Shown here piece after piece: positions 42,581 through 49,640 of a stretch of 64,000 nucleotides of DNA. Numbering within the stretch: the first letter of the stretch is position 1; each line of letters starts with the position of its first letter. Source of the DNA: a virus. The stretch lies in IMG/VR virus record IMGVR_UViG_3300042261_001430, positions 1 to 64,000 of that record. One strand, 5' to 3'. A program made the translations under genes and the position numbers. The notes under the pieces are model-generated. The model worked only from the letters and a program-made list of their open reading frames with translations, was not told the DNA's origin and did not search any database.

Positions 42581-42603
42581 TTGCTGCATTACATGCGGCA
42601 AAC
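42581..42603 (+). promoter_or_regulatory. Leader hairpin before deoxynucleoside kinase
   Basis: TTTGCTGCAT pairs with ATGCGGCAAA (one G-T pair) around a TAC loop. It begins at the predicted 5' end of the mRNA, suggesting an mRNA-stability or control element. Confidence 0.5.
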
Positions 42604-42624
42604 TATTTTAGTTTGGTGATAAAT

Positions 42625-43245
42625 TTGAAGGATAAAGAGGATATCGCAATCATCGGCATGATGGCAAGTGGAAAAACCACTATCGGGAAAAAGATCGCGA
42701 ACGAATTGGGTTATACGTTTTTCGAAGAGAGCTTCGAGGGATGCCCGACATTGGAAGCCTTTTATCAAGATCCTGCGAATTGGGCGCTGGAAACAGAGGT
42801 TTGGTTTTTACTGGAGAAGGCTCGTCAACACAAACAAATTCGCGATTTTGCAGGAAGCACTATATGTGATTCCCCCATCCAAACATGTATCGGGGTGTTC
42901 ATTCCGGCCATGTATGAGGACGGATTTTTATCACTAACTGAATATAATTTGTTGAATAATTTGTACGATGAATTTATTTCACAGTTGACACCAAAACCTG
43001 ATAAGTTTATATATCTAAATTGTACAACGGAGACGTTAATGGATCGAATAAAAAAGAGAGGACGTTCCTTTGAACAAAATTGCAATGAATCGTATCTGGA
43101 TTCTGCAATAAGAAATGTTAATAATCGTATAACCGGTCGTAGTGGGCTATTTAACCCTGTGCTGATCGTCGATGGAAACCAGTCAATTGATAATGTTATA
43201 TGCGACATATTGGATGGGATGAAAAGTGGCAAGAAGAGAGTATAA
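42625..43245 (+). CDS. Deoxynucleoside kinase family protein
   Basis: TTG at 42625 with a perfect GGTGAT five bases upstream. The 206-residue product has P-loop 'IIGMMASGKTTIGKKI' and dNK-type features 'FFEESFEGCPTLEAFYQDP' (E-x-F/E) and 'AGSTICDSPIQTCIGVF', with LID-like 'RIKKRGRSFE'. dNKs phosphorylate deoxynucleosides, fitting the RNR, Dcd and ThyA genes. Substrate (dA/dG or T) is uncertain. Confidence 0.75.
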   Translation: MKDKEDIAIIGMMASGKTTIGKKIANELGYTFFEESFEGCPTLEAFYQDPANWALETEVWFLLEKARQHKQIRDFAGSTICDSPIQTCIGVFIPAMYEDGFLSLTEYNLLNNLYDEFISQLTPKPDKFIYLNCTTETLMDRIKKRGRSFEQNCNESYLDSAIRNVNNRITGRSGLFNPVLIVDGNQSIDNVICDILDGMKSGKKRV

Positions 43246-43510
43246 ATGTGAAAAATGTGGAAAAACAGACGTTAAATTATGGCGAGAATATGGATGTTTC
43301 TACCCTGATATTTTATGTTTGGATTGCACGCTAGATAAGGTGAGGCGTTCCGAGGTTGAAGGTTGGCGCAGCCCGTTTGAAGAGGGAAGGAGTGATCAGA
43401 TAGGTTGGCATGTCGCATGTATTCCAGATGAGGAAGGAGTTGGGTGGTGGGGATATACATCAGTCCCTGAGCATTTGGTTAGATGGTGGTGGGCACTGCC
43501 TGATAGATAG
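43226..43510 (+). CDS. Zinc-finger protein
   Basis: A 94-residue protein with GTG start overlapping the kinase by 20 bases. 'YKCEKCGKTDVKLW' and 'LCLDCTLDK' make a zinc ribbon, and a Trp-rich tail follows (HLVRWWWALPD). Unknown. Confidence 0.5.
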   Translation: MARREYKCEKCGKTDVKLWREYGCFYPDILCLDCTLDKVRRSEVEGWRSPFEEGRSDQIGWHVACIPDEEGVGWWGYTSVPEHLVRWWWALPDR

Positions 43511-43521
43511 GTGTTTTTTTC

Positions 43522-46134
43522 ATGAAGATGCAGGTATTTGACATAAACTATAAATCCGATTATGATAGAAGTCCAATCATAAACATTTTTGGATGTGATG
43601 ATAGTGGTAAATCCCAAAAAGTTTCGGTGGTTGGATTCAAGCCCTATTTTTATGTTCGCCCTCATCCAGACCACTTTGATGACGTGTTTATGAGGATAAT
43701 GGATAGTAGCGAGGGGTTATACCTTGAAGAGGTACTTCGATTTCAACCAATTGGGTATCAATCAGAACCTTCAAGAATGATTAAAGTTACAGCGGTGTCT
43801 CCGAAAGACGTAAAACCGATGCGCGAAACACTGAGATTCAATCCTTATGTGCTCGATATTTATGAAGCCGATATTTTATTTAATAGTCGATTTTCAGCGG
43901 ACACTGATATAACCGGCATGAGTTGGATTGATGTTCCTAAAGGCACGGTAAGAGCAGAAGAAATAAAAAAATTGGATAAGTCAGAGGAGTCCGAGTATAA
44001 AATATTGAGCATTGATATTGAATGTCTTGCACCGGAGGATGGAAGTTTCCCTATGTCTGAGAAAGATCCGATAAACTTGGTTAGTATGTCGTTTAATCGG
44101 GGATATAAAGGTATTAAAGATTTGGTTATTATCGCGAAGCCGGTAAAATGTGATCGCTCAGATGTTATTGCTGTCAATAATGAAAAAGAATTGCTAAAAA
44201 CAATGCGAAATATAATCATTGATTATGATCCAGACATTGTTACAGGATTTAACATAAACGAGTTTGACTTTCCATATATTGATACAAGACTGAGAAAAAA
44301 CTTGCTCGCGTGTGATTTTGGGCGGGACCATTCAGACTGGTATATCAGAAATGTGGGCATAAAGATTGATGTTACGATAGCAGGAAGAGCTGTAGTGGAT
44401 ACGTTGCCAATGGTTAGGAAAAACTTCAGTCTTGACAATTATAAGTTGAAGACCATCGCTAAGGAGTTGCTGCATTTAGAAAAGCTCGACGTTGAACCTA
44501 AAAAAATGAGGGAGTATTGGTTTGCTGAAGACGAGAGATTCACAGACTTTGTTAAATATTCGAGACGTGATGCCGTATTGGGTATGATGCTGCTTACTGA
44601 TCTTGGGATGCTGGAAAAATACATTGCATTATCAAAGATCAGTGGGATTTTATTACAGACTGTCGTTTCTGGTGGACAGTCGGTAATGCTTGAATTTATG
44701 TTATTACAGCGATACAACCGCTTAAATCGGGTAATGGCCCTTAAGCCACAACTCTCTGAAGGCGATGATGACGATGAGTCAGAATTTGAAGGGGCCTACG
44801 TTTCTCAGCCAGAGGTAGGACTTCATGATCACCTGATATTAACCGATATGCAGAGCCTATACCCATCGGTAGTCATTTCAAACAATTTGTGTCCTACTAC
44901 GGTTATAATGGATGAAGAGGTGCCTGATGGAAAATATCATGTTGATCCAAATGGTGGAAAATTTGTTAACAGTGATATACTCCCTGGAATACTTCCAAAG
45001 ATGTTGGATGATGTCTTGAAGAAGAGAATCGAGACAAAAAAGCAAATGAAATTGGAAGTAGACGGGCACAAAAAACAAGTCCTTGATAGTATCCAGTATG
45101 CCTACAAAATTGTTATTAACAGCGCATACGGTTGGTGTGGATATAAAAGATCAAGGTTATTTAACCTCACTGTCGCAAGTGCGGTTACTGCATACGGTCG
45201 TCAAACGATTGATGGTGTGAGAAATGCGATTGAAGGAATTAAAGATCTACGTGTTAACGAAAACATATATAATTTTCATGTTATATATACGGACACGGAT
45301 TCTGCTTATGTAGAAGTTACATCAGATGGAGAAATAACTCTAGACAACATAGATAAAGTAGGAAATACAGTAGCTGAAATAGTTTCTAAGCCGATGAAAT
45401 ACCCAATGAAACTTAACTATGAGGGGTATGCAAGACGTGCAATGTTCCTCGCAAAAAAACGTTATGCGATGTGGCTTCTGGAGAAGGGTCGAAATGGGGA
45501 AATAAAGGATAAAGTTAAGGCGAAGGGAATCGAAACTGTGAGAAGGGATTGGTGTAGGCTCACTGGCAACACCATGAGAAAGTGTCTTGATTTGATCTTA
45601 AAAGAGGGTAAAACCTCTGAGGCTGCACAATACGTCCTTGGTGTGATCTCTCGTTTACGGGTCTTTAACATAGATCTAGACGCAGATTTACTTGATGATT
45701 TAGCCCTCACAAGAAACTATCATAAAGATTCGCAGGGCTACACGAACCTGCCCGCACACATGAGACTCATCGATAGGATGAAAAAACGGGGGGACCAGAT
45801 TCCCGGATTCGGTGATAGGATATCTTATTACATTGTTAGGGGTAGAGAGGATTTTGCTGAGCGGGCAGAGACGATTGAGTTTATTAAGAAGAACAATAGG
45901 CTTATTGACACCAACTACTATATAACCAAGCAAATAATTAAGCCATTGGCGAGAATATTTAATGCGTTAGACATAAATATGATGACAGGAGAAAGGAAAA
46001 AACATGAAAGAAATGTCTTTACTTTTGCAGGGGCCTTGCCTGTCGCGAGGCCACGGCAACCAATGAAAAAGAAGGAAGAACCAAAGGGCAAGACAATTGA
46101 TGACATGTTTACAATGTTTAGAAAGAAGGGATGA
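43522..46134 (+). CDS. polB: DNA polymerase family B
   Basis: An 870-residue replicative polymerase. The 3'-5' exonuclease motifs are 'SIDIECLAPED' (Exo I), 'VTGFNINEFDFPYI' (Exo II) and 'YSRRDAVLG' (Exo III). The polymerase motifs are 'LTDMQSLYPSVVISNN' (A), 'KIVINSAYGWCG' (B) and 'VIYTDTDSAY' (C), all intact, followed by the thumb. The extreme C-terminus 'KTIDDMFTMF' resembles a PCNA-interacting (PIP) motif, in line with a virus PCNA at 56.8 kb. No intein. This would replicate the virus genome. Confidence 0.95.
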   Translation: MKMQVFDINYKSDYDRSPIINIFGCDDSGKSQKVSVVGFKPYFYVRPHPDHFDDVFMRIMDSSEGLYLEEVLRFQPIGYQSEPSRMIKVTAVSPKDVKPMRETLRFNPYVLDIYEADILFNSRFSADTDITGMSWIDVPKGTVRAEEIKKLDKSEESEYKILSIDIECLAPEDGSFPMSEKDPINLVSMSFNRGYKGIKDLVIIAKPVKCDRSDVIAVNNEKELLKTMRNIIIDYDPDIVTGFNINEFDFPYIDTRLRKNLLACDFGRDHSDWYIRNVGIKIDVTIAGRAVVDTLPMVRKNFSLDNYKLKTIAKELLHLEKLDVEPKKMREYWFAEDERFTDFVKYSRRDAVLGMMLLTDLGMLEKYIALSKISGILLQTVVSGGQSVMLEFMLLQRYNRLNRVMALKPQLSEGDDDDESEFEGAYVSQPEVGLHDHLILTDMQSLYPSVVISNNLCPTTVIMDEEVPDGKYHVDPNGGKFVNSDILPGILPKMLDDVLKKRIETKKQMKLEVDGHKKQVLDSIQYAYKIVINSAYGWCGYKRSRLFNLTVASAVTAYGRQTIDGVRNAIEGIKDLRVNENIYNFHVIYTDTDSAYVEVTSDGEITLDNIDKVGNTVAEIVSKPMKYPMKLNYEGYARRAMFLAKKRYAMWLLEKGRNGEIKDKVKAKGIETVRRDWCRLTGNTMRKCLDLILKEGKTSEAAQYVLGVISRLRVFNIDLDADLLDDLALTRNYHKDSQGYTNLPAHMRLIDRMKKRGDQIPGFGDRISYYIVRGREDFAERAETIEFIKKNNRLIDTNYYITKQIIKPLARIFNALDINMMTGERKKHERNVFTFAGALPVARPRQPMKKKEEPKGKTIDDMFTMFRKKG

Positions 46135-46337
46135 ATATGGTATCTAAAAATATTTTTTTTATGTCAATGAAATCAAGTGACAAAGAGGACTTCGGTGGAG
46201 ATCGATGTCAATGTGGCGTGTGTTTGTATTGGGTAAAAATTTCAGGCACGGCACTTGGTCATTGTTACGAAAAGGGAAGAAAGAAGTTTGCTACAGATAT
46301 AACGAACGAAAATCAATTATGTAATGAGGTGTATTAA
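46131..46337 (+). CDS. Small Cys-rich protein
   Basis: A 68-residue protein in ATGA overlap with polB. 'CQCGVCLYW' and a later Cys form a possible metal site, typical of the small phage 'CxCGxC' type. Function unknown. Confidence 0.5.
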   Translation: MNMVSKNIFFMSMKSSDKEDFGGDRCQCGVCLYWVKISGTALGHCYEKGRKKFATDITNENQLCNEVY

Positions 46338-46338
46338 A

Positions 46339-46506
46339 ATGGTTAATGGAATGGTAGAAATCAAGCAGGAAACATTGGAAATTATATTGCATACGTTAGT
46401 CAGTGAACACGGGTTAATAGTAAGCGATGGGCCTGAAAATGAGAGATGGATGATTGATCATCACGAAGAGATTGATGACCTCGAAAAGGTATTGGGATAT
46501 CAATGA
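46339..46506 (+). CDS. Small hypothetical protein
   Basis: The ATG at 46339 has GAGGTG upstream. A 55-residue helical peptide. Overlaps the next start by four bases. Confidence 0.45.
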   Translation: MVNGMVEIKQETLEIILHTLVSEHGLIVSDGPENERWMIDHHEEIDDLEKVLGYQ

Positions 46507-46973
46507 AAAAAGAAATGGAGTACAAAACTCCAATTTTTAGAAGTGAGAAGATTGGTGAAGAGACTAAAATCGGCAGTTATAACTGCTGTGATGCGTGTGA
46601 ACGTCCTCTTTCCGAATATGTTGAACTCGAAAATACCATATCTTTTCATAAAGAAACCGGAAGGCGTAGTCCCGTTAATATGTTTAATAGTTATACCACG
46701 GTTTCATATTTTGGAGGAAAATGTGCCCAATGTCATGGTATGTTTTGTGATGATTGTATAAAAAAATTGATGTCTATTAGTGAGGATTTTGGTGAGAATT
46801 GCGCTGGTTACATTTTATTGTGCAAGAATTGCATGGAAAACTTATCAGACGAATTAAAATCTATGCTCGAAAAACGCGAAAAATTGTCTAAGTTGTATGA
46901 TGAGTATGGAAAACTTGAGGGAGAAATCTTGGATCAGTATCACGCCTATATAAAGTCCGGTGATGCCAAATGA
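46503..46973 (+). CDS. Zinc-finger protein with helical tail
   Basis: A 156-residue protein. Zinc knuckles CCDACERP, CAQCHGMFCDDC and CKNCMENL form a treble-clef set similar to the two following genes. A coiled-coil tail closes the protein. First of three related genes. Confidence 0.55.
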   Translation: MKKEMEYKTPIFRSEKIGEETKIGSYNCCDACERPLSEYVELENTISFHKETGRRSPVNMFNSYTTVSYFGGKCAQCHGMFCDDCIKKLMSISEDFGENCAGYILLCKNCMENLSDELKSMLEKREKLSKLYDEYGKLEGEILDQYHAYIKSGDAK

Positions 46974-47302
46974 TGAGAAAAGAGTCAAAAACCGTTGAAG
47001 AAGAGGTCACGATCTACGTTTGTGATAATTGTGGATCAGAGTCGTTGTGTTTCACAACGCCTTGCATGATTTGTGGAAAAGATGTCTGCAAGGCATGCCG
47101 CCACGGTATAGATGCATACTGTTGCGATTTGAATAATAAGTATCCATCCTATAGTGGGGACTATCCAAGCGATAGAATTTGTAAGCAGTGCTGGAATGAT
47201 GGTGTTGGATACCGTTCAAAAATTCAGGCTGTGAGAGACCAAGCAGAGAAGATGGAAGAAAAACTTTGGGAAGATTGGAAGAATGAGAAAAATTGTAAGT
47301 GA
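46970..47302 (+). CDS. Zinc-finger paralogue 1
   Basis: A 110-residue protein. 'CDNCGSESLC', 'CMICGKDVCKACRHGID' and 'ICKQCWNDG' align with the next gene throughout, including the 'GDYPSDRICKQCW' block. This is a tandem duplicate pair. Possible nucleic-acid or protein adaptor. Confidence 0.6.
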   Translation: MMRKESKTVEEEVTIYVCDNCGSESLCFTTPCMICGKDVCKACRHGIDAYCCDLNNKYPSYSGDYPSDRICKQCWNDGVGYRSKIQAVRDQAEKMEEKLWEDWKNEKNCK

Positions 47303-47609
47303 AACCAAAACAACAGAAAATGTATTCGTGACGTGCGATTTGTGTGGCTGTTGTACTACAAATTATTCACAAGGTTGTAGTATCTGTGGAAAAGATACCT
47401 GCCCAAGTTGTAGATATGGTATAGATGACAATTCTTATCTGGATGATAATTTTCCGTCATTTGATGGCGACTATCCGACATCCTACATTTGTAAAGAATG
47501 TTGGAATGAAGGAAAAGAATTTAGGGATATGATCATGGACATTAGGTGGGAAGCTGATTCAAAAGAAAATTCGGTATGGGATGAATGGAGGAAGCGGAAA
47601 AATGAGTGA
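47283..47609 (+). CDS. Zinc-finger paralogue 2
   Basis: A 108-residue duplicate of the previous gene: 'CDLCGCC', 'CSICGKDTCPSCRYGID', 'GDYPTSYICKECWNEG', and the same acidic-basic tail. Divergence is moderate, so the duplication is not very recent. Confidence 0.6.
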   Translation: MRKIVSETKTTENVFVTCDLCGCCTTNYSQGCSICGKDTCPSCRYGIDDNSYLDDNFPSFDGDYPTSYICKECWNEGKEFRDMIMDIRWEADSKENSVWDEWRKRKNE

Positions 47610-48372
47610 CATATTAAAGAATGCAGATGAGTTGGCATCGATTTGGAGAGAGTCGTATGCAGGCGATGCTATGATCCCGTTTGAAGAGTTTCATGCTGAG
47701 GGTATCAAAAAGAGCTTTTTTGAATTGCTCGATGAGGTTAAGAGGCTCAGGGAAGAAGTTAGTGACAAAAAGGAAGAAGTCGAGGATTGTAATGCAAGTG
47801 TTGATGCATATAAAGAAATGTTAAATAGAGTTGTTTCGTTGAAGGATCGCTATGGGATTTTGATTCGCGATCATGCTAGGGATAAGATTAAGCTAAAGGC
47901 TGAGCGAGATGATTTTGAGAAAAAATATTTGTGGATGTGTAATAATGCGGCAAATGAAAAACTCGATGGGTACAGGAAGCTGGGACAGCGAGCGGCTGAT
48001 GCCGAAAATCGGTGTGATGAACTTGAAAGATTGTATGGTATGTCAAAACGTACTATCGGTAGGCTTAGTGCTTCTCAGCAATCACTATTAAGGGAAATTA
48101 GTTATTGGAAGGATGTCGCGACGGAGGAACACGCAAGAAGCATTCCAGCATGTTGTAAATACGATAGCATGGATGGAAAATGTGATATTACTTCTACCGG
48201 TGGGTGGTGTAGTGATTGTTCTCAGCCCAATAAGATTCGCGAACGCGCACGAACAGAATTAATGAAGTCGTATAATGCTGGTTTTTTGGCATATATACCA
48301 AAGATGCCTTACAGACCGCCATTACCAAAACGATACTTTGCTGATATGCTAGAAGAGGAATTGGATGAGTGA
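47602..48372 (+). CDS. Coiled-coil protein with Cys-rich segment
   Basis: The ATG at 47602 has GGAGGAAGCGG upstream. 256 residues. A long coiled coil (FFELLDEVKRLREEVSDKKE and onward) is followed by a Cys-rich part (CCKYDSMDGKCDITS and CSDCSQ) near residues 190-210 and a Pro-rich end. Last protein gene before the tRNA-like RNA cluster. Confidence 0.55.
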   Translation: MSDILKNADELASIWRESYAGDAMIPFEEFHAEGIKKSFFELLDEVKRLREEVSDKKEEVEDCNASVDAYKEMLNRVVSLKDRYGILIRDHARDKIKLKAERDDFEKKYLWMCNNAANEKLDGYRKLGQRAADAENRCDELERLYGMSKRTIGRLSASQQSLLREISYWKDVATEEHARSIPACCKYDSMDGKCDITSTGGWCSDCSQPNKIRERARTELMKSYNAGFLAYIPKMPYRPPLPKRYFADMLEEELDE

Positions 48373-48382
48373 GTGAAATAAT

Positions 48383-48400
48383 ACCGAAAAGTATAAATAC
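48383..48400 (+). promoter_or_regulatory. Archaeal BRE/TATA promoter for the first tRNA-like RNA unit
   Basis: ACCGAAAAGTATAAATAC predicts a start near 48422, where a GCGGTG/CACCGC hairpin leads directly into the first tRNA-like body at 48445. It probably drives RNAs 1, 2 and 3 as one precursor. Confidence 0.65.
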
Positions 48401-48444
48401 TAGATGTGATATCTAGGTATTGTGCGGTGTGATGTCACCGCCTC

Positions 48445-48582
48445 GCCCAGATGGTCTAGTTAGGTCCATGACGCCAAAATTTCTGAGCTAGATATTCTCT
48501 TACATTTAATGATGTAGGTAGTGAATAGTTCAGTTACTCCTTTTTGGAAGGGGAAACTTGGGTTCAAATCCCAATCTGGGCA
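48445..48582 (+). tRNA. tRNA-like RNA 1 with structured insert
   Basis: The acceptor stem is GCCCAGA / TCTGGGC with A at the discriminator position. It has a D arm (GTC...GAC with GG in the loop) and a canonical T arm (TTGGG-TTCAAAT-CCCAA). Between them is a roughly 70-base insert with an 8-bp helix CTGAGCTA (48483-48490) / TAGTTCAG (48526-48533), a TACAT/ATGTA apical stem and the shared motifs. If the insert is spliced out, the segment CTCCT-TTTTGGA-AGGGG could be an anticodon arm (UUG, Gln). CCA is not encoded. It may be an intron tRNA or a tRNA mimic. Confidence 0.6.
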
Positions 48583-48584
48583 TC

Positions 48585-48699
48585 GTCTCTAAGCAGTGAA
48601 GTTATCGGCTACTTCTGGTAAATACAACAACGCTCCCTGTAGAGGTGCAGGGACAATATATATTTAAGTGATGCTGATAGCGATTATTCTCTTTGAGAC
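48585..48699 (+). ncRNA. Insert-type RNA element in permuted order
   Basis: The closing helix is GTCTC-AAG / CTT-GAGAC. Inside is the shared strand CAGTGAA, followed by the 8-base arm GTTATCGG (48601-48608), then TACTTCT. The arm pairs with CTGATAGC (48674-48681), downstream rather than upstream as in the tRNA-like RNAs. Between lies a hairpin TCCCTG/CAGGGA. After the second arm comes GATTATTCTCTT, the shared partner strand. No tRNA acceptor or T arm. It lies between two tRNA-like RNAs in the same predicted transcript. Confidence 0.5.
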
Positions 48700-48715
48700 A
48701 CATAATTTTTGTTGT

Positions 48716-48845
48716 GGAGCAGAAGCGCGATAGGCTCAGCGCAACTAACACCGTGGCAGCAATTCTCTGATCAAATCGGTAGTGAATGCCACAGTTACTT
48801 CTTGCCGAAAAAAGAAATGGGAGAGTTCGAATCTCTCTCTGCTCC
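48716..48845 (+). tRNA. tRNA-like RNA 2 with structured insert
   Basis: The acceptor is GAGCAGA / TCTGCTC with a possible extra G(-1):C73 pair. It has a D-like arm and T arm GAGAG-TTCGAAT-CTCTC. The insert has helix CCGTGGCA (48751-48758) / TGCCACAG (48787-48794; one C-A mismatch), apical CTGAT/ATCGG and the shared GGTAGTGAA. No seven-base anticodon loop with U33 can be built by removing any simple interval. Position 8 is not U, so the body is atypical. G-1:C73 recalls tRNA-His, but no GUG anticodon arm is seen. Confidence 0.5.
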
Positions 48846-48868
48846 TTATTATAATATTTGAGGTTGTT

Positions 48869-49354
48869 ATGAAAGCACCGGATTATGAACATATTAAAGA
48901 ACTCGAAGTTGCGATAGATCGTATTATTAATCGTAATAATCGTATGATCATGGCGCGAAAAATGGAATCAAGTTGCGAAGCAGCGGCTAGTCTTTCTCTC
49001 ACGGCTGGGATTTTAGAAACTCACGTTGGTAGATATTGTGCAATTCCTGAAATTCATAATAATGATGCGGCAGTCACAGAATCTAAATCAGATTCAAATA
49101 GGAGTGTATCGTATGGGTTTGATTATGTTACTGGATGTCATGGTTTCTCAAGTTATGACATATGTTTCCAGCTAACAAATGACATGGATGATATCATTAG
49201 ATCTGTCCTTGCACCCAATGAATATGATTATAGTTATTGGAAATCCCATAGAATGGGATTCACGTCTCTGCCTTCATCATCAAATGACAATGGCATGACA
49301 TGGAAAAATTGTAACGAATTTAAATTCAAATCTCTTCATCGAAAGCCTAGTTAA
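48869..49354 (+). CDS. Protein with shared PDY-IKELE N-terminal motif
   Basis: The ATG at 48869 has GAGGTTG upstream; the longer upstream frame would overlap the tRNA-like RNA. 161 residues, starting 'KAPDYEHIKELEVAI' like the proteins at 15737, 39181 and 39850. The rest has a 'GFDYVTGCHGFSSYDICFQL' beta region. It lies inside the RNA cluster, so an RNA-linked role is possible but unsupported otherwise. Confidence 0.55.
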   Translation: MKAPDYEHIKELEVAIDRIINRNNRMIMARKMESSCEAAASLSLTAGILETHVGRYCAIPEIHNNDAAVTESKSDSNRSVSYGFDYVTGCHGFSSYDICFQLTNDMDDIIRSVLAPNEYDYSYWKSHRMGFTSLPSSSNDNGMTWKNCNEFKFKSLHRKPS

Positions 49355-49355
49355 A

Positions 49356-49371
49356 ACGAAATGCTTAAATA
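49356..49371 (+). promoter_or_regulatory. Archaeal BRE/TATA promoter for the third tRNA-like RNA and Ro60 gene
   Basis: ACGAAATGCTTAAATAG predicts transcription start at about 49390-49393, the exact first base of the tRNA-like RNA. The same transcript can run into the TROVE gene. Confidence 0.65.
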
Positions 49372-49392
49372 GTTGTAAGATAACAGATGTTT

Positions 49393-49535
49393 GCTCGGTT
49401 AGCTCAGTCTGGTAGAGCGTCCGATTATGAGGCCGTATTCGAAATTTAGTTTATCCTCCTAGATTAGGTGGTATTGCAGAGTACGGATACTTCTTGAGGA
49501 TCAGAAGGTCGCCGGTTCAAATCCGGCACCGAGCC
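49393..49535 (+). tRNA. tRNA-like RNA 3 with structured insert
   Basis: The acceptor is GCTCGGT / ACCGAGC and the D arm GCTC...GAGC with GG is canonical. The variable segment is AGGTC and the T arm is GCCGG-TTCAAAT-CCGGC. The insert has helix CCGTATTC (49433-49440) / GAGTACGG (49479-49486), apical CCTA/TAGG and the shared motifs. A bulge-helix-bulge-like set (GAGG/CTTC with three-base bulges TAT and ATA) fits here but not in RNAs 1 and 2. Joining TCCGATT to GAGGATCAGA would give an anticodon arm (GAG) with one mismatch, odd for a class I body. Confidence 0.6.
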
Positions 49536-49561
49536 TTGCGGTGAAATATCCGCGATAAAAC

Positions 49562-49630
49562 GTGGGGTAGTGCAGAGAGCGAATACATCTTTCGCTAAAA
49601 AGGACCATCGCTCTCGACTCTTCTCCTCAT
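49562..49630 (+). promoter_or_regulatory. Insert-type RNA element in the leader of the Ro60 gene
   Basis: A permuted copy of the shared insert. The outer helix GTGGGG pairs with CCTCAT; then GGTAGTGCA, arm GAGAGCGA (49575-49582), ATACATCTT, and downstream arm TCGCTCTC (49608-49615) with GACTCTTCTCC. It ends against the GGTGAT ribosome site (49631-49636) of the TROVE gene. If the TROVE protein binds this fold, it could block its own translation. Confidence 0.5.
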
Positions 49631-49640
49631 GGTGATAATT

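Noticed and set aside
48517-48542. Resemblance of the GGTAGTG and CAGTTAC strands to parts of vertebrate Y RNAs
   Set aside because: Recalled only from memory, short, and the strands pair differently. Not used as evidence for the Ro60 link.
48445-48582. Reading RNA 1 as an ordinary Glu (UUC) tRNA with stem CCAAA/TTTGG
   Set aside because: It would need a ten-base variable region and an anticodon loop made from insert sequence; the shared insert explains the bases better.
48661-48700. Box C/D small RNA (GTGATG and CTGA) in the element at 48585
   Set aside because: Boxes are too close together and no second pair is found. The sequence is explained by the shared insert motif.
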